A stretch of 64,000 nt of DNA from an uncultured Prevotellaceae bacterium (GCA_900315105.1 OMXX01000024.1:1-64000), one strand, 5' to 3'. Positions 44,206 through 52,749 are shown, numbered from the stretch's first letter. The notes: generated by a model not told the origin, from the sequence alone. Program-made: numbers and translations.

Positions 44206-45507
44206 TTACACTTTCCCATAGTACACTTTTATACTCTTGTCTTTACTTACCTCAGGCATAAACATCATACGTTGGACGATTATATCATTATTCTCTATTG
44301 CCTTGCGTATTTTTGATAGCATAGGGCGACGTATTCCAGCATCTGTAATATCAGGTGCCGTATCTCTGTTGCAGAGAGAGAAATATGTTTGCTCAAAGCG
44401 TTTCTGAGCCTCAGAAAGATAGGCTAAATCCTCCTTTGTCTGCATATCAGTTCTGAACCCTCCATACTCTTGTGTCTCTTTTATTAGAAAGACATAAAAG
44501 GCCGATTCTTTCGGGCCAAGATCCAAAGGTTGTTCTGTTTCTGATTCTGATGTCGTGGTGCGAATGGAAAGTACGTTACTATGGCTATAAGGACTTACCA
44601 CAAGCTCGCATTTTGCTCCCTTTCGATATGTTAGAAGGTCGAACAATGTGCGATAGAAACCACTATAGATAAATGTATCTTGCTTTACGTGTATATTGTT
44701 GATGGCAAGCGTATTGCCATTTTGCAACCTCTGAAGTTCAGACACAATTCCCTCAAGCTGCACAAGCATATCGCTATCAGTATTGATAAGAGCATAGTTT
44801 GCCATTCTCTGTCCGTTGACTACCGAGAATGATACTCTGAACAATAAGGAAGGATTAGTTACATCCATACGGAATCCCATTTTCCCGACAAGCAATTCAC
44901 GATATACCATAGAGGTTGTGACATTACATAGATTATCGGCAATGTATTGTGCCTCCTCTATTGTGCTTGTAGGCGAGAAATAGAAGAAAAGGTCACTTGT
45001 CATTGACTGTGAGGCAAATACCTTTGCAAGCTTTGGAATATACACAAAGTCGAAACCTCCAACCTTACAGGTATTCACAATTGTGTTATAGTGTGCCTCT
45101 ATATAATCGTTTACATCCTCGTCAAAACCCTCTTCTATAAATAGGAGTTGGGAGTTATCCATCATTATCTCACCCCATGGAACGCTTACCACCTCGCATT
45201 TTCCGTCAATAGCCTTCATTATGGCAAACAGAAGAAGAGCCTCCTCACGTTGGGTGGTTTCATCAGCAAGAATAAGTTGGCTAATGTCCTTGCGCAATTC
45301 CTCAACCTGACCTATTGTCAGACTTTGCACCTCTTTCACGGCTTCTGCAAGCGAAAGATTCATAGACGCCATTCTGTGCTTGGGCGTTATTCCGTATTTG
45401 TCACAAAGTTGTTTTACGGCATCTATCTCTCGGCGCACAATAATGCTGTCAGCCTTGATGATGTCATATATAATGCGGTATATTCCCTGTCGTGCGAGAT
45501 CTCTCAT
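44206..45507 (-). CDS. TerB-like N-terminal domain protein, unknown function
   Basis: 433 residues, no signal peptide. Residues 1-105 form an all-helical TerB-like domain (IIYDIIKADSIIVRREIDAV, LILADETTQREEALLLFAIM). The middle is mixed alpha/beta. The end (GPKESAFYVFLIKETQEYGG ... RPMLSKIRKAIENNDIIVQR) looks like a winged helix. This layout suggests a regulatory or stress-sensing cytoplasmic protein, but I cannot name a family. Convergent with the subtilase, 32 bases apart. Confidence 0.7.
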   Translation of the reverse strand: MRDLARQGIYRIIYDIIKADSIIVRREIDAVKQLCDKYGITPKHRMASMNLSLAEAVKEVQSLTIGQVEELRKDISQLILADETTQREEALLLFAIMKAIDGKCEVVSVPWGEIMMDNSQLLFIEEGFDEDVNDYIEAHYNTIVNTCKVGGFDFVYIPKLAKVFASQSMTSDLFFYFSPTSTIEEAQYIADNLCNVTTSMVYRELLVGKMGFRMDVTNPSLLFRVSFSVVNGQRMANYALINTDSDMLVQLEGIVSELQRLQNGNTLAINNIHVKQDTFIYSGFYRTLFDLLTYRKGAKCELVVSPYSHSNVLSIRTTTSESETEQPLDLGPKESAFYVFLIKETQEYGGFRTDMQTKEDLAYLSEAQKRFEQTYFSLCNRDTAPDITDAGIRRPMLSKIRKAIENNDIIVQRMMFMPEVSKDKSIKVYYGKV

Positions 45508-45519
45508 AATTAAGGTGGT

Positions 45520-45655
45520 GGCCTCTCCCCCCGCCCTCCCCCGTAGGGAGGGAGCCGGAGAACTTATAGAGGCTAATTAATAGTGAATAATTAATAATTG
45601 AACTGCCTTTCGCCTTCCGGCTCCCTCCCTACGGGGGAGGGCGGGGGGAGAGGCC
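45520..45655. repeat. Inverted pair of GGCCTCTCC elements, intergenic
   Basis: The best-preserved pair: forward 45520-45559, reverse 45610-45655, each reading GGCCTCTCCCCCCGCCCTCC then CCGTAGGGAGGGAGCCGG. The reverse copy adds AAGGCGA, also seen after the copy at 54142. The spacer is AT-rich. It lies between divergent genes. Confidence 0.9.
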
Positions 45656-45751
45656 TCTCTTTTTTTCGCAACAAAGATACGAGTTTTTCCTTACTTTTCC
45701 AATATTTTACCCAATTCATTGCGATAATTTCATGTTTTTATGCTATTATCG

Positions 45752-45759
45752 TACCTTTG
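45752..45759 (+). promoter_or_regulatory. -7 box for ybjQ-like gene
   Basis: TACCTTTG followed by CAACATC, 62 bases before the ATG; -33 is not clear. Confidence 0.5.
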
Positions 45760-45820
45760 CAACATCAAAACAAACAAATAACATTATTAATCACATAAAT
45801 TAAAAGAAAGGAAAATTATT

Positions 45821-46138
45821 ATGTTACTCTCAACAACTCCAACAATCGAAGGTCGCCCAATCCAGCAGTATTTCGGAATAGTATCAGGCGAAGTAATCAT
45901 AGGTGCTAACTTCTTCAAGGATTTCACAGCTTCTCTTCACGACATCTTTGGCGGACGCGCTTCAAGCTATGAGAATACGCTCTGCGAGGCTAAGGAAAAG
46001 GCTCTTCAGGAGATGCGCCAGCGTGCAGAAAACATGGGTGCTAATGCTATTGTAGGTATCGACCTCGACTATGAGACAATAGGCCAGTCAGGCAGTATGC
46101 TGATGGTTAGCTGTAGCGGTACAGCTGTGAGGATATAA
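45821..46138 (+). CDS. YbjQ/UPF0145 family protein
   Basis: 105 residues, the usual length. Family marks: TTPTIEGRPIQQYFGIVSGE, GANFFKDFTASLHDIFGGRA, YENTLCEAKEKALQEM, and AENMGANAIVGIDLDYETIG with the final MLMVSCSGTAV. A small soluble pentamer-forming fold sometimes called heavy-metal-binding; function unproven. Ribosome site GGAAAATT before the ATG. Confidence 0.93.
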   Translation: MLLSTTPTIEGRPIQQYFGIVSGEVIIGANFFKDFTASLHDIFGGRASSYENTLCEAKEKALQEMRQRAENMGANAIVGIDLDYETIGQSGSMLMVSCSGTAVRI

Positions 46139-46146
46139 AGAGACCC

Positions 46147-46199
46147 TACGACCCCTAACCCCAACCCTTCCCCCGTAACGGGGAAGGGAGCTGGAAGGC
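46147..46199 (+). repeat. GC-rich palindrome after ybjQ-like gene
   Basis: CCCCTAACCCCAACCCTTCC, then CGTAACGGGGAAGGGAGC and TGGAAGGCGA: a mixture of the CCCTAACC and GGAGCCGGAAGGCGA element types. Confidence 0.55.
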
Positions 46200-46218
46200 G
46201 AAAAGCTTACCCCTGAAT

Positions 46219-46262
46219 TCTAAACCATAAACCTTAAACCATAACCCAAAACTCTAAACTCA
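46219..46262 (+). promoter_or_regulatory. CTAAACC-type heptameric leader before the SPFH gene
   Basis: TCTAAACCATAAACCTTAAA followed by CCATAACCC and ACTCTAAACTC, ending 6 bases before the ATG. The same design and strand as the leaders of manC and GH98. Confidence 0.45.
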
Positions 46263-46268
46263 TAAAAA

Positions 46269-47165
46269 ATGGCAAACTTTAATAACACAAAGTTCAGTAA
46301 TTCTGGATTCAATATATCAGTTCCGCAAGTGAAATGGACATTTATATCTGTAGCTGTTGCCCTTGTTTTCACTATCCTGTTATCAAAATCATGTACGGTA
46401 GTTGATTCTGGTGAGATAGGTATCAAGTTCCACAAGTGGGATTCTTCCAAGGAGAAATATGGTGGGGTGGAAGGAACTTGTAAGGGATGGGTGTTCTACA
46501 ACCCTATAACGACAAAGGTTTTCACCTACCCTACCTATCTCCAGCGTAAGAACTACGAGCCATTCAACGTGAATGCAAAGGATGCTTCTACCTTCCAGAT
46601 GGATCCTACTATTGCCTACCGCATAGATCCTGCAAAGGCTTGTGATATCTTCGTAAAGTATCGTGAGGGTGTTCATGAACTGGAGAACGGCTATATCCGC
46701 ACTTGTATCTACGAGGCTTACCGCACTTGCGCAAACCGCTATACGAGCGATTCTCTGATGTCAAGTCGTGCAAACTTCGAGAGCGATGTCCGCCATCGTC
46801 TTGAGTCTTCCCTCCAGAAGGAAGGCTTCATAGTTGAGGAGTTCACCTCACAGATCACCCCTCCACAATCTCTTGCTCAGATGATTAACGAGAAGAATGC
46901 TGCTGTTCAGTCGGCTCTCAAGGCCAAGAACAAGGTTGCAGAAGCTGAGGCTGAAGCAAAAATCAAGATTGCTGAGGCAAAAGGTGCTGCTGAGGCTATG
47001 CAGATTAAGGCAGATGCTGAGGCATACTACAATACAAAAATAGCTGCTAGTTTATCACAACACATCGTACAGGAAGACTGGATTGAGAAATGGGATGGTC
47101 ATTTGCCAACAGTTACTGGCTCTGGCGGTGGAATGATTCTCGATCTCAAGGACATAAAGAAATAA
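46269..47165 (+). CDS. SPFH/prohibitin-family membrane protein
   Basis: 298 residues. One N-terminal membrane anchor (about 20-38, FISVAVALVFTILLSK) followed by SCTVVDSGEIGIKFHKWDSS and an SPFH domain (about 40-215; YPTYLQRKNYEPFNVNAKDA, VFVKYREGVHELENGYI-like). A long Ala/Glu coiled coil follows (about 215-265, VAEAEAEAKIKIAEAKGAAE). These proteins form large oligomeric rings on the membrane and shape lipid domains or regulate proteases. No NfeD partner nearby. Confidence 0.9.
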   Translation: MANFNNTKFSNSGFNISVPQVKWTFISVAVALVFTILLSKSCTVVDSGEIGIKFHKWDSSKEKYGGVEGTCKGWVFYNPITTKVFTYPTYLQRKNYEPFNVNAKDASTFQMDPTIAYRIDPAKACDIFVKYREGVHELENGYIRTCIYEAYRTCANRYTSDSLMSSRANFESDVRHRLESSLQKEGFIVEEFTSQITPPQSLAQMINEKNAAVQSALKAKNKVAEAEAEAKIKIAEAKGAAEAMQIKADAEAYYNTKIAASLSQHIVQEDWIEKWDGHLPTVTGSGGGMILDLKDIKK

Positions 47166-47210
47166 CGTTTCCCCAAAAATTGTCCTTACATAAATTCATA
47201 CCAAAATACT

Positions 47211-47243
47211 AAGCTCTGGCTCGCAGGGATGCGGGTCAGAGCT
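47211..47243. terminator. Probable terminator after the SPFH gene
   Basis: AGCTCTGGCTCGC...GCGGGTCAGAGCT: 7 bp plus 3 bp stems separated by mismatches; a weak T-run (AATTTATT). Confidence 0.5.
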
Positions 47244-47343
47244 AATTTATTGATCATTTCGCTATAAACAGCCTTATTGTTTATTATTTCTGCGAGAGTT
47301 TTTTTCATTTCAGTTTACAAATACGGAGAAAATAAAGTGAATA

Positions 47344-47375
47344 TTTGTCGGTTACACGAAAAATATATACATTTG
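47344..47375 (+). promoter_or_regulatory. Promoter for the WG-repeat gene
   Basis: TTTG at 47344-47347, 20 bases, TACATTTG at 47368-47375; only 16 bases to the ATG. Confidence 0.65.
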
Positions 47376-47391
47376 CACTCAAAATAAAAAA

Positions 47392-48333
47392 ATGAAAAAA
47401 AAATATTATTTCTTTGAAGAGAACGATAAATTCGGACTAAAAGATCCAAAGAATCGCACCATACTCCCTGCTATATATGACGATATCTATTTCATTGACA
47501 AGAATACCCCTATCTGCATCCTAAAGGATAACAAATGGGGTTTGACGGATGTCAAGGGAAATATTATCGTTGAACCTATGTATTCCCAAATGTGCCCCCC
47601 ATATAACAGTACAATTGCCGTAGCAGCTAACGGCAAATGGGGTTTCATCGACTACAAAGGCAAGGTCTTCATACCACTAATCTACGATGACATAGATGAT
47701 TTTACCCAAAAAGCAAAAAAAGATTTTTATATTCTAAATCCGTTTGGTGAAATTTTAGTCCATTTAGAGGAATCATGGTCTGAAACACAAATCCTAATAT
47801 CAACAGTATTTTGTACAGCTCTTCTTGCAATACCATTCTTTGGACTTCTCTTTGCAGGAGAAACCTTGATGCCATTGCCATTAGAGTCGTTTTTGGCCAT
47901 TGTTTACGTATCCGCAATTATCATAACAATAATGCTTCCTGTCATTATGCTCATAAAACTCATACGCTCAAAACGTATATATTTAGATCTCAATCTAAAA
48001 GGTATATTTAAATTCATCAGAATATACTTTGGAGGTGTGTTAGGATGGGCTTACACCTTGGCTATAATAATAGGAAGTGTTCTTTTTCTTTTCTTTGGTA
48101 CAAACAAGTTTTTAGGCGAGAAACATCAATATACTCATGGCATAATCAAAAATATAAATGTATCTAATAATGAACACGGAAAAAGTACCAATATGGATAT
48201 AGAAATATCAGAACTTGACAGAAGCTACAATACATGGATTCCTAACGACCACAACTACCATATGGGCTATGGCTGCTCGGTAGAATATCACAAGGGACTA
48301 TTTGGCCTCTACGTGATAGATGAAGTGAAGTGA
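47392..48333 (+). CDS. WG-repeat membrane protein
   Basis: 313 residues. Three WG/KWG repeats in the first 110 residues (KFGLKDPKNRTILPAIYDDI, KWGLTDVKGNIIVEPMYSQM, KWGFIDYKGKVFIPLIYDDI) form a beta-rich cytoplasmic domain. Three hydrophobic segments follow (about 133-155, 165-187, 220-242), then a short C-terminal domain. WG repeats are thought to bind proteins or peptides, but roles are largely unknown. AT-rich, probably accessory. Confidence 0.82.
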   Translation: MKKKYYFFEENDKFGLKDPKNRTILPAIYDDIYFIDKNTPICILKDNKWGLTDVKGNIIVEPMYSQMCPPYNSTIAVAANGKWGFIDYKGKVFIPLIYDDIDDFTQKAKKDFYILNPFGEILVHLEESWSETQILISTVFCTALLAIPFFGLLFAGETLMPLPLESFLAIVYVSAIIITIMLPVIMLIKLIRSKRIYLDLNLKGIFKFIRIYFGGVLGWAYTLAIIIGSVLFLFFGTNKFLGEKHQYTHGIIKNINVSNNEHGKSTNMDIEISELDRSYNTWIPNDHNYHMGYGCSVEYHKGLFGLYVIDEVK

Positions 48334-48395
48334 TTAGCAAGGACTATTAAGAATTATCCTATGCCCTAAACTCAAGAATTGTTTCAAAGTATGCA

Positions 48396-48446
48396 TAAGA
48401 AAAAGGTCAAGACCAGCTTTTGCGCCGGATCTCGACCTTTTCTTGT
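48396..48446 (-). terminator. Terminator of the minus-strand small RNA
   Basis: On the minus strand AAAGGTCGAGATCC pairs with GGTCTTGACCTTT, then TTTCTTATG. It could also serve the WG-repeat gene. Confidence 0.7.
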
Positions 48447-48557
48447 TACCTGAAACAATACAATCTGAAATTTACCTTAGCTTAATACCTCGTCATTGTT
48501 CCCCTTAATCAAATGAAAAAGTTTTTCCCCTTTAACATAATTATTACACTTATTTCC
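48396..48557 (-). ncRNA. Candidate orphan small RNA, about 160 nt
   Basis: A well-formed promoter (48564-48594) and a strong terminator on the same strand enclose about 160 bases with no real gene; only mini-frames of 9 and 4 codons (MLKGKNFFI; MTRY) are present. I know no matching RNA family. Confidence 0.5.
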
Positions 48558-48563
48558 GAGTGC

Positions 48564-48594
48564 AAAGGTATGAAGTTTTTCCCTTTTGTGCAAG
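48564..48594 (-). promoter_or_regulatory. Promoter of the minus-strand small RNA
   Basis: Minus strand: TTG (48592-48594), 20 bases, TACCTTTG (48564-48571). Confidence 0.65.
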
Positions 48595-48865
48595 AATTTT
48601 TGTTACATAAAGTTTGCGAATTATACCATGCAACACTTTTTACAATTGCGCAATAGAGCAAAACAACAATACCATATAGTGCATTTTATGTTGCATATCT
48701 GCAAAATGTGCCCGCACACAATATTTAAATGGGGATAAAAGAGTCATAGAGATTCCTTTTCAGAAAAAACACGAAAATCCGTTTTCCCACTATTTTTTTC
48801 GAAAAAAATGTATATGTTTTCTTTACAACTCTCCCTTTGGGAGGTATTTTTAACGTGATGAATTC

Positions 48866-48930
48866 CTATATGGCAAACAGCAAGCTGTTTTAACTGACAA
48901 TAATTAACGTGAGTTCGACGAATTCAAAAT
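48866..48930. repeat. Dispersed repeat, copy 3
   Basis: AAACAGCAAGCTGTTTTAAC, then TGACAATAATTAACGTGAG and TTCGACGAATTC. On the minus strand it carries the TTCGTCGAACTCACGTTAA core of copy 1. Confidence 0.65.
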
Positions 48931-49040
48931 TCTTTAATAAACGCAACTTTGTTGCTTGGTTTTACAGAAAATTATTCACGATGACCAGAAAATTTAACCC
49001 AGAAAATTTAAATTTTCTTAATTTTCTAAAAATTTTTGTT

Positions 49041-49102
49041 CCGTCAACAGCAGCTTGCTGCTAAAACAACATAGTTTTAATTCGTCGAACTGAGGTTATT
49101 TT
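49041..49102. repeat. Dispersed repeat, copy 4
   Basis: CCGTCAACAGCAGCTTGCTG, then TAGTTTTAATTCGTCGAACT and GAGGTTA. Inverted relative to copy 3, about 110 bases away. Confidence 0.55.
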
Positions 49103-49142
49103 TCGAGAGAGTTTGAAGAGAAAAAGAGGGTACTTGCAAAAT

Positions 49143-49180
49143 AAAAATGTGTGTCAACCTTAATGGCAGACACACATTCT
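49143..49180 (-). terminator. Intrinsic terminator of the patatin and 60-residue genes
   Basis: ATGTGTGTC...GACACACAT stem with TTTTTATTTT on the minus strand, 20 bases after the stop of the 60-residue gene. Confidence 0.8.
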
Positions 49181-49198
49181 GTTATAATGAATTCATAT

Positions 49199-49381
49199 TT
49201 ATTTTTTGTGATGCTTTAATCCAAAAGCTAATATTATGATAATAGGTACAGATGCAAGTAACAGGAAAAATGAGTTGAACTCACGTACCAATATAAAGAT
49301 GGAATTAACAACAACAAAAATGATTAAGCACAAAAGTAGAACTTTGGCATTATGTCTGTCTATCGGATCTTTCAAGTCCAT
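49199..49381 (-). CDS. Small membrane protein, 60 residues
   Basis: Two predicted membrane helices (VLLLCLIIFVVVNSIFILV and FFLLLASVPIIIILAFGL) between charged ends (MDLKDPIDRHNAK; KHHKK). It sits 33 bases after the patatin gene and is followed by a terminator, which supports a real gene. Topology would put both ends in the cytoplasm. No family recognised. Confidence 0.6.
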   Translation of the reverse strand: MDLKDPIDRHNAKVLLLCLIIFVVVNSIFILVREFNSFFLLLASVPIIIILAFGLKHHKK

Positions 49382-49414
49382 ATCTTTGCATTTATAAAAA
49401 GTATATTAAGCATA

Positions 49415-50263
49415 TCATTTCGCTATAAACTGCCTTATGGCAGCAAGATTTTCTTCTCCTGCCTTTCTTCCCATATCATAGACAAATTGCATCTTCTTGG
49501 GAGTTTGCTCGGTTCTGCCGATAGGAAGAGTATCAGAAGGGCAGATAACCATACATTTACCTTCCTCTTGCTGTTGAGTGATGTATTCAAGCTCTTGATT
49601 ATACATCAAATGGCGTTTGCTCATACCCTCGATAATAGCCGGGTATTTGCGCATAGTAGCCTTGAAGACAGGCATTAGCTTGGTGAGTTTCTTCTTAAAG
49701 CCTTTCGGCTGGGTAAGGATTACTATATTCTTTGTAAAACCCTCATTCTCAAAATATTTCAAAGGAATACTATCGGCAATACCTCCGTCGAGTAATGCCA
49801 AATCACCAATAACCACAGGTTTGGAAATAATAGGCATACTGGCAGAGGCACGAATCCATTCCATACCCGTATAGTCGATTTTGTCAAGACGGCGATATAC
49901 AGCCTCGCCCGTCCTTACGTTTGTAGCAACTATATGAAATTCAGTAGGGTTCTTCTCGAAGGTTTCAAAATCGAACACGTCAAGCTTGGTAGGCAGAACA
50001 TGATACGAAAACTCTCCACCCACATAGTCGCCTGTCTTGATCAGCGACCTTATGCCCATATACTTTGGGTTCTTACGTTGAGACATATTATATCGCAGGG
50101 TACGCCCTATCTGATGCGAGATGAAGTTACATCCGAAAGTCGCACCAGCAGATACCCCGACAACGCCATCAAACGTGACATTGTTTTCCATAAGAACATC
50201 CAAAATACCAGCTGTGAAGAGACCTCTCATTCCACCGCCTTCGAGTACTAAACCAGTCTTCAT
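49415..50263 (-). CDS. Patatin-like phospholipase
   Basis: 282 residues, no signal peptide. Lipid acyl hydrolase with a Ser-Asp dyad: the oxyanion loop LVLEGGGMRGLFTAG, S38 in GVSAGATFG, and the aspartate in LLDGGIADSIP. Resembles the YjjU/RssA-type cytoplasmic bacterial patatins. The last 27 bases of the gene are nearly repeated at 47251-47277. Substrate unknown. Confidence 0.92.
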   Translation of the reverse strand: MKTGLVLEGGGMRGLFTAGILDVLMENNVTFDGVVGVSAGATFGCNFISHQIGRTLRYNMSQRKNPKYMGIRSLIKTGDYVGGEFSYHVLPTKLDVFDFETFEKNPTEFHIVATNVRTGEAVYRRLDKIDYTGMEWIRASASMPIISKPVVIGDLALLDGGIADSIPLKYFENEGFTKNIVILTQPKGFKKKLTKLMPVFKATMRKYPAIIEGMSKRHLMYNQELEYITQQQEEGKCMVICPSDTLPIGRTEQTPKKMQFVYDMGRKAGEENLAAIRQFIAK

Positions 50264-50377
50264 ATTAGTTTATAGTTCACAATTTATAGTTTGTTGGCAA
50301 AATTACGAAAAGTTTTTGATTATACAATATTCTTTTGTAAGAAAATGCATGATATTCCTATGTTTTTTCGCTTTTCC

Positions 50378-50490
50378 TCCCTAGATATTCCGTAGATACT
50401 CCATCGATACTCCATCGATACTCCATCGATGGTCCATCGTTTCGATGGAGGATCGATGGAGAACTGATGGACAAACGATGGAGTATCTTA
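50378..50490. repeat. 11-base-period inverted array 5
   Basis: TCC(C/G/A) at 50378, 50389, 50400, 50411, 50422 and 50433, then TGGA at 50446, 50457, 50468, 50479. Same 11-base grid and 13-base centre as array 4, sharing TACTCCATCGATACTCCATC. It fills most of the gap between the divergent patatin and Imm11-like genes. Confidence 0.85.
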
Positions 50491-50594
50491 AGAGTTTCAA
50501 AGGAGGAATTTGCCTGTTTCTCACTATTTCTATGGAAAAATTGCTTGATTTGAAAAACTTTTAGTATTTTTGCCCTCAAAAATGAGCAATAATT

Positions 50595-51278
50595 ATGAGA
50601 TATTATAAATTAGAATATGGGTGTGATAATAAAGAAGTAGGATCACAATACCCACAAGTTTGGGATTTCATCAAAGGATATTCACCTGAGAATGAAGATA
50701 ATGGTGTCTGTTCATTGTATTATGATTATAATCCTCTATTTCCTCCCATAGATCCAGATTTATCTGGTTTTAAGCTGGCTAATGGCGCTCAATATACTGA
50801 TTTTTTAAGTAATGGATTTGATAATGAATTATTTTTCCTTAGTGAAAATGCGAAAAGATTTATGGAGAATCATAATATTGATATCCATCGTTTCTACAAA
50901 GGAAAGATAACTAGTTTGAGAAAAAAGAAAGTAGAAGACTATTATGTAATGAAACTAGTATCAGAAAATTGGAGTTATATGGATTTCCCTAACTGCGAAT
51001 TTTACATTGAGGATGCCGAAACAGACGATATCATTCCTGTAGAAATCGAATCTTCCGAAGAATTTATTAAAAAGTGGACTGAATTTCTGGCTGACGAAGA
51101 GGATTATCACATAATATATTCTAGAACAATTAAAATGACAGAAGCATTTTATAAGAAAAAACTAGACCTATTTATGTTAGACAAATGCAATCATGATTGG
51201 TTCGTCAGTGAAAGATTCGTTGATGGGTATCATAAGAACAAGTTGACGGGACTTGAATTTGAACCTGTTGACATATAG
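50595..51278 (+). CDS. Imm11-like (DUF1629-type) protein
   Basis: 227 residues, cytoplasmic, AT-rich. The start MRYYKLEYGCDNKEVGSQYP and the end DWFVSERFVDGYHKNKLTGL-EFEPVD match the pattern of the Imm11/DUF1629 family (final segment of the type VSE...LTGxxFxPV). Family members are taken as immunity proteins of polymorphic toxin systems. No toxin gene is adjacent, so it would be an orphan. Preceded by TATTTTTG at 50565-50572. Confidence 0.6.
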   Translation: MRYYKLEYGCDNKEVGSQYPQVWDFIKGYSPENEDNGVCSLYYDYNPLFPPIDPDLSGFKLANGAQYTDFLSNGFDNELFFLSENAKRFMENHNIDIHRFYKGKITSLRKKKVEDYYVMKLVSENWSYMDFPNCEFYIEDAETDDIIPVEIESSEEFIKKWTEFLADEEDYHIIYSRTIKMTEAFYKKKLDLFMLDKCNHDWFVSERFVDGYHKNKLTGLEFEPVDI

Positions 51279-51325
51279 ATTTTTGTTTACTTTTTTTCAA
51301 TCAGAATTAGTATATCATAAAAGTT

Positions 51326-51808
51326 ATGAGAAAAAACAGTAAGATTATAATCGCTTTTTGCTTGTTCTTTTGTCTGTTAGTAACAAGTTGTAGAACAAAA
51401 GATTTCATGAAACAGATAGATAAAAATCATAAATACTCTCAAAAGATTTATGATCGTTATCTGAAGGAACATGGAAATGCATCAATGATAGAGCCCGAAG
51501 GGACTTTCTCTGTTATCTGGTATTATAAAGACAAAAAGATTTATGTTACCAATATTTCTCGTAGAAAGATATCATCAACGAAAGAATATGATTGTGATTC
51601 TGTATTAGATATAAAAAAATACAAAAGAGGTTGTTATCCTGAAAGTATAGATGCAGATGGATTTACATCTTCATTTTACGATAAAGAAGCCGATTCTCTC
51701 TATACAATATGGATAGGTTTAATGGTGGATGAATTAAAAACTAAAGGTAGTGATTGTCCTTTCATGAAGGATCTTAGAGAACATATTATCAAGTATAAAT
51801 TAAAGTAG
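51326..51808 (+). CDS. Hypothetical lipoprotein
   Basis: 160 residues. Lipoprotein signal with lipobox-like LLVTSC; the mature protein is a small alpha/beta domain (TFSVIWYYKDKKIYVTNISR, YTIWIGLMVDELK). It is 47 bases after the Imm11-like gene and equally AT-rich; both may be one accessory transcript. Family not recognised. Confidence 0.6.
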   Translation: MRKNSKIIIAFCLFFCLLVTSCRTKDFMKQIDKNHKYSQKIYDRYLKEHGNASMIEPEGTFSVIWYYKDKKIYVTNISRRKISSTKEYDCDSVLDIKKYKRGCYPESIDADGFTSSFYDKEADSLYTIWIGLMVDELKTKGSDCPFMKDLREHIIKYKLK

Positions 51809-51879
51809 TAAAAATTTTGAAAGTAGATCATTGGGAAGACATTCCTCAAGACTCTACAATTCATAAAGATTAGTTTTTA

Positions 51880-52749
51880 TCACTTTTTCTTCATCATAAG
51901 TACGGTAACTGATACGAATATCAGAATCATTCCAATGGCAGGTGTTATGGTGAGGGTTTCTCCAAGAATGAGAATGCCGAGAATAACGGCTGTGAGAGGT
52001 TCGAGAGCTCCGAAGATAGCTGTTTCCGTACTACCTATAAGGGCTATGGCGCGAGAGGTGAAGATGAGAGAGATGACGGTTGGGAAAAAGCCAAGTCCGA
52101 TGGCATTTATCCACGCAGGTGTGGTTTTTGGAAGCATCAACCCACCATCGAGAAGGCAGTAAGGAATCATAACAAGAAAGCCTCCCAAGATGACATAGAA
52201 AGTAATGGTAGAGGTGTTGATTTTCTTCATCGGACCTCTGTTGATATATACCAGATAAATAGCATAGGAGAGAGATGATAGCATAACAAGCGTAAGGCCA
52301 AGTAGGCTTATAAAACCTCCATCATCATTTTTTGAGAGAATAACCACACCAAGAAAGGCAGTTACGAGGCATGCCCACGACTTCTTTGTGAGGCGTTCTT
52401 TATAGAAAATAGCCATTATGATAGCCACCATTACAGGATAGAAAAAGAGCAAGGTAGAGGCAATTCCGGCTGAGAGGTATTTGTAGCTCTCAAATAATGC
52501 TATGGAAGACAACACCATCAATATGCCCATGAAGGCAAGCAAACCAACATACTTAGGCTTGATGACAAACGCCTTCGGGCTTTTAATCATCGTTGCAAAA
52601 AACATGATGGCAACAGCCATAGCATATCTCATGAACAAGACAGAAGTAACGCTTATACCTTCGCGATAGAGAGGTATGGCGAATATCGGATTTGTTCCGT
52701 AGGAAGCAGCCGCAATAGCAGCAAAGAGATAGCCTTTGAGATTGGACAC
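51880..52749 (-). CDS. EamA/DMT-superfamily transporter
   Basis: 289 residues, ten membrane helices in two EamA repeats (about 5-135 and 145-285). Begins GYLFAAIAAASYGTNPIFAI; the second repeat ends with IFGALEPLTAVILGILILGE, the characteristic conserved segment. Such proteins export metabolites or amino acids; the substrate cannot be told. Confidence 0.92.
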   Translation of the reverse strand: MSNLKGYLFAAIAAASYGTNPIFAIPLYREGISVTSVLFMRYAMAVAIMFFATMIKSPKAFVIKPKYVGLLAFMGILMVLSSIALFESYKYLSAGIASTLLFFYPVMVAIIMAIFYKERLTKKSWACLVTAFLGVVILSKNDDGGFISLLGLTLVMLSSLSYAIYLVYINRGPMKKINTSTITFYVILGGFLVMIPYCLLDGGLMLPKTTPAWINAIGLGFFPTVISLIFTSRAIALIGSTETAIFGALEPLTAVILGILILGETLTITPAIGMILIFVSVTVLMMKKK

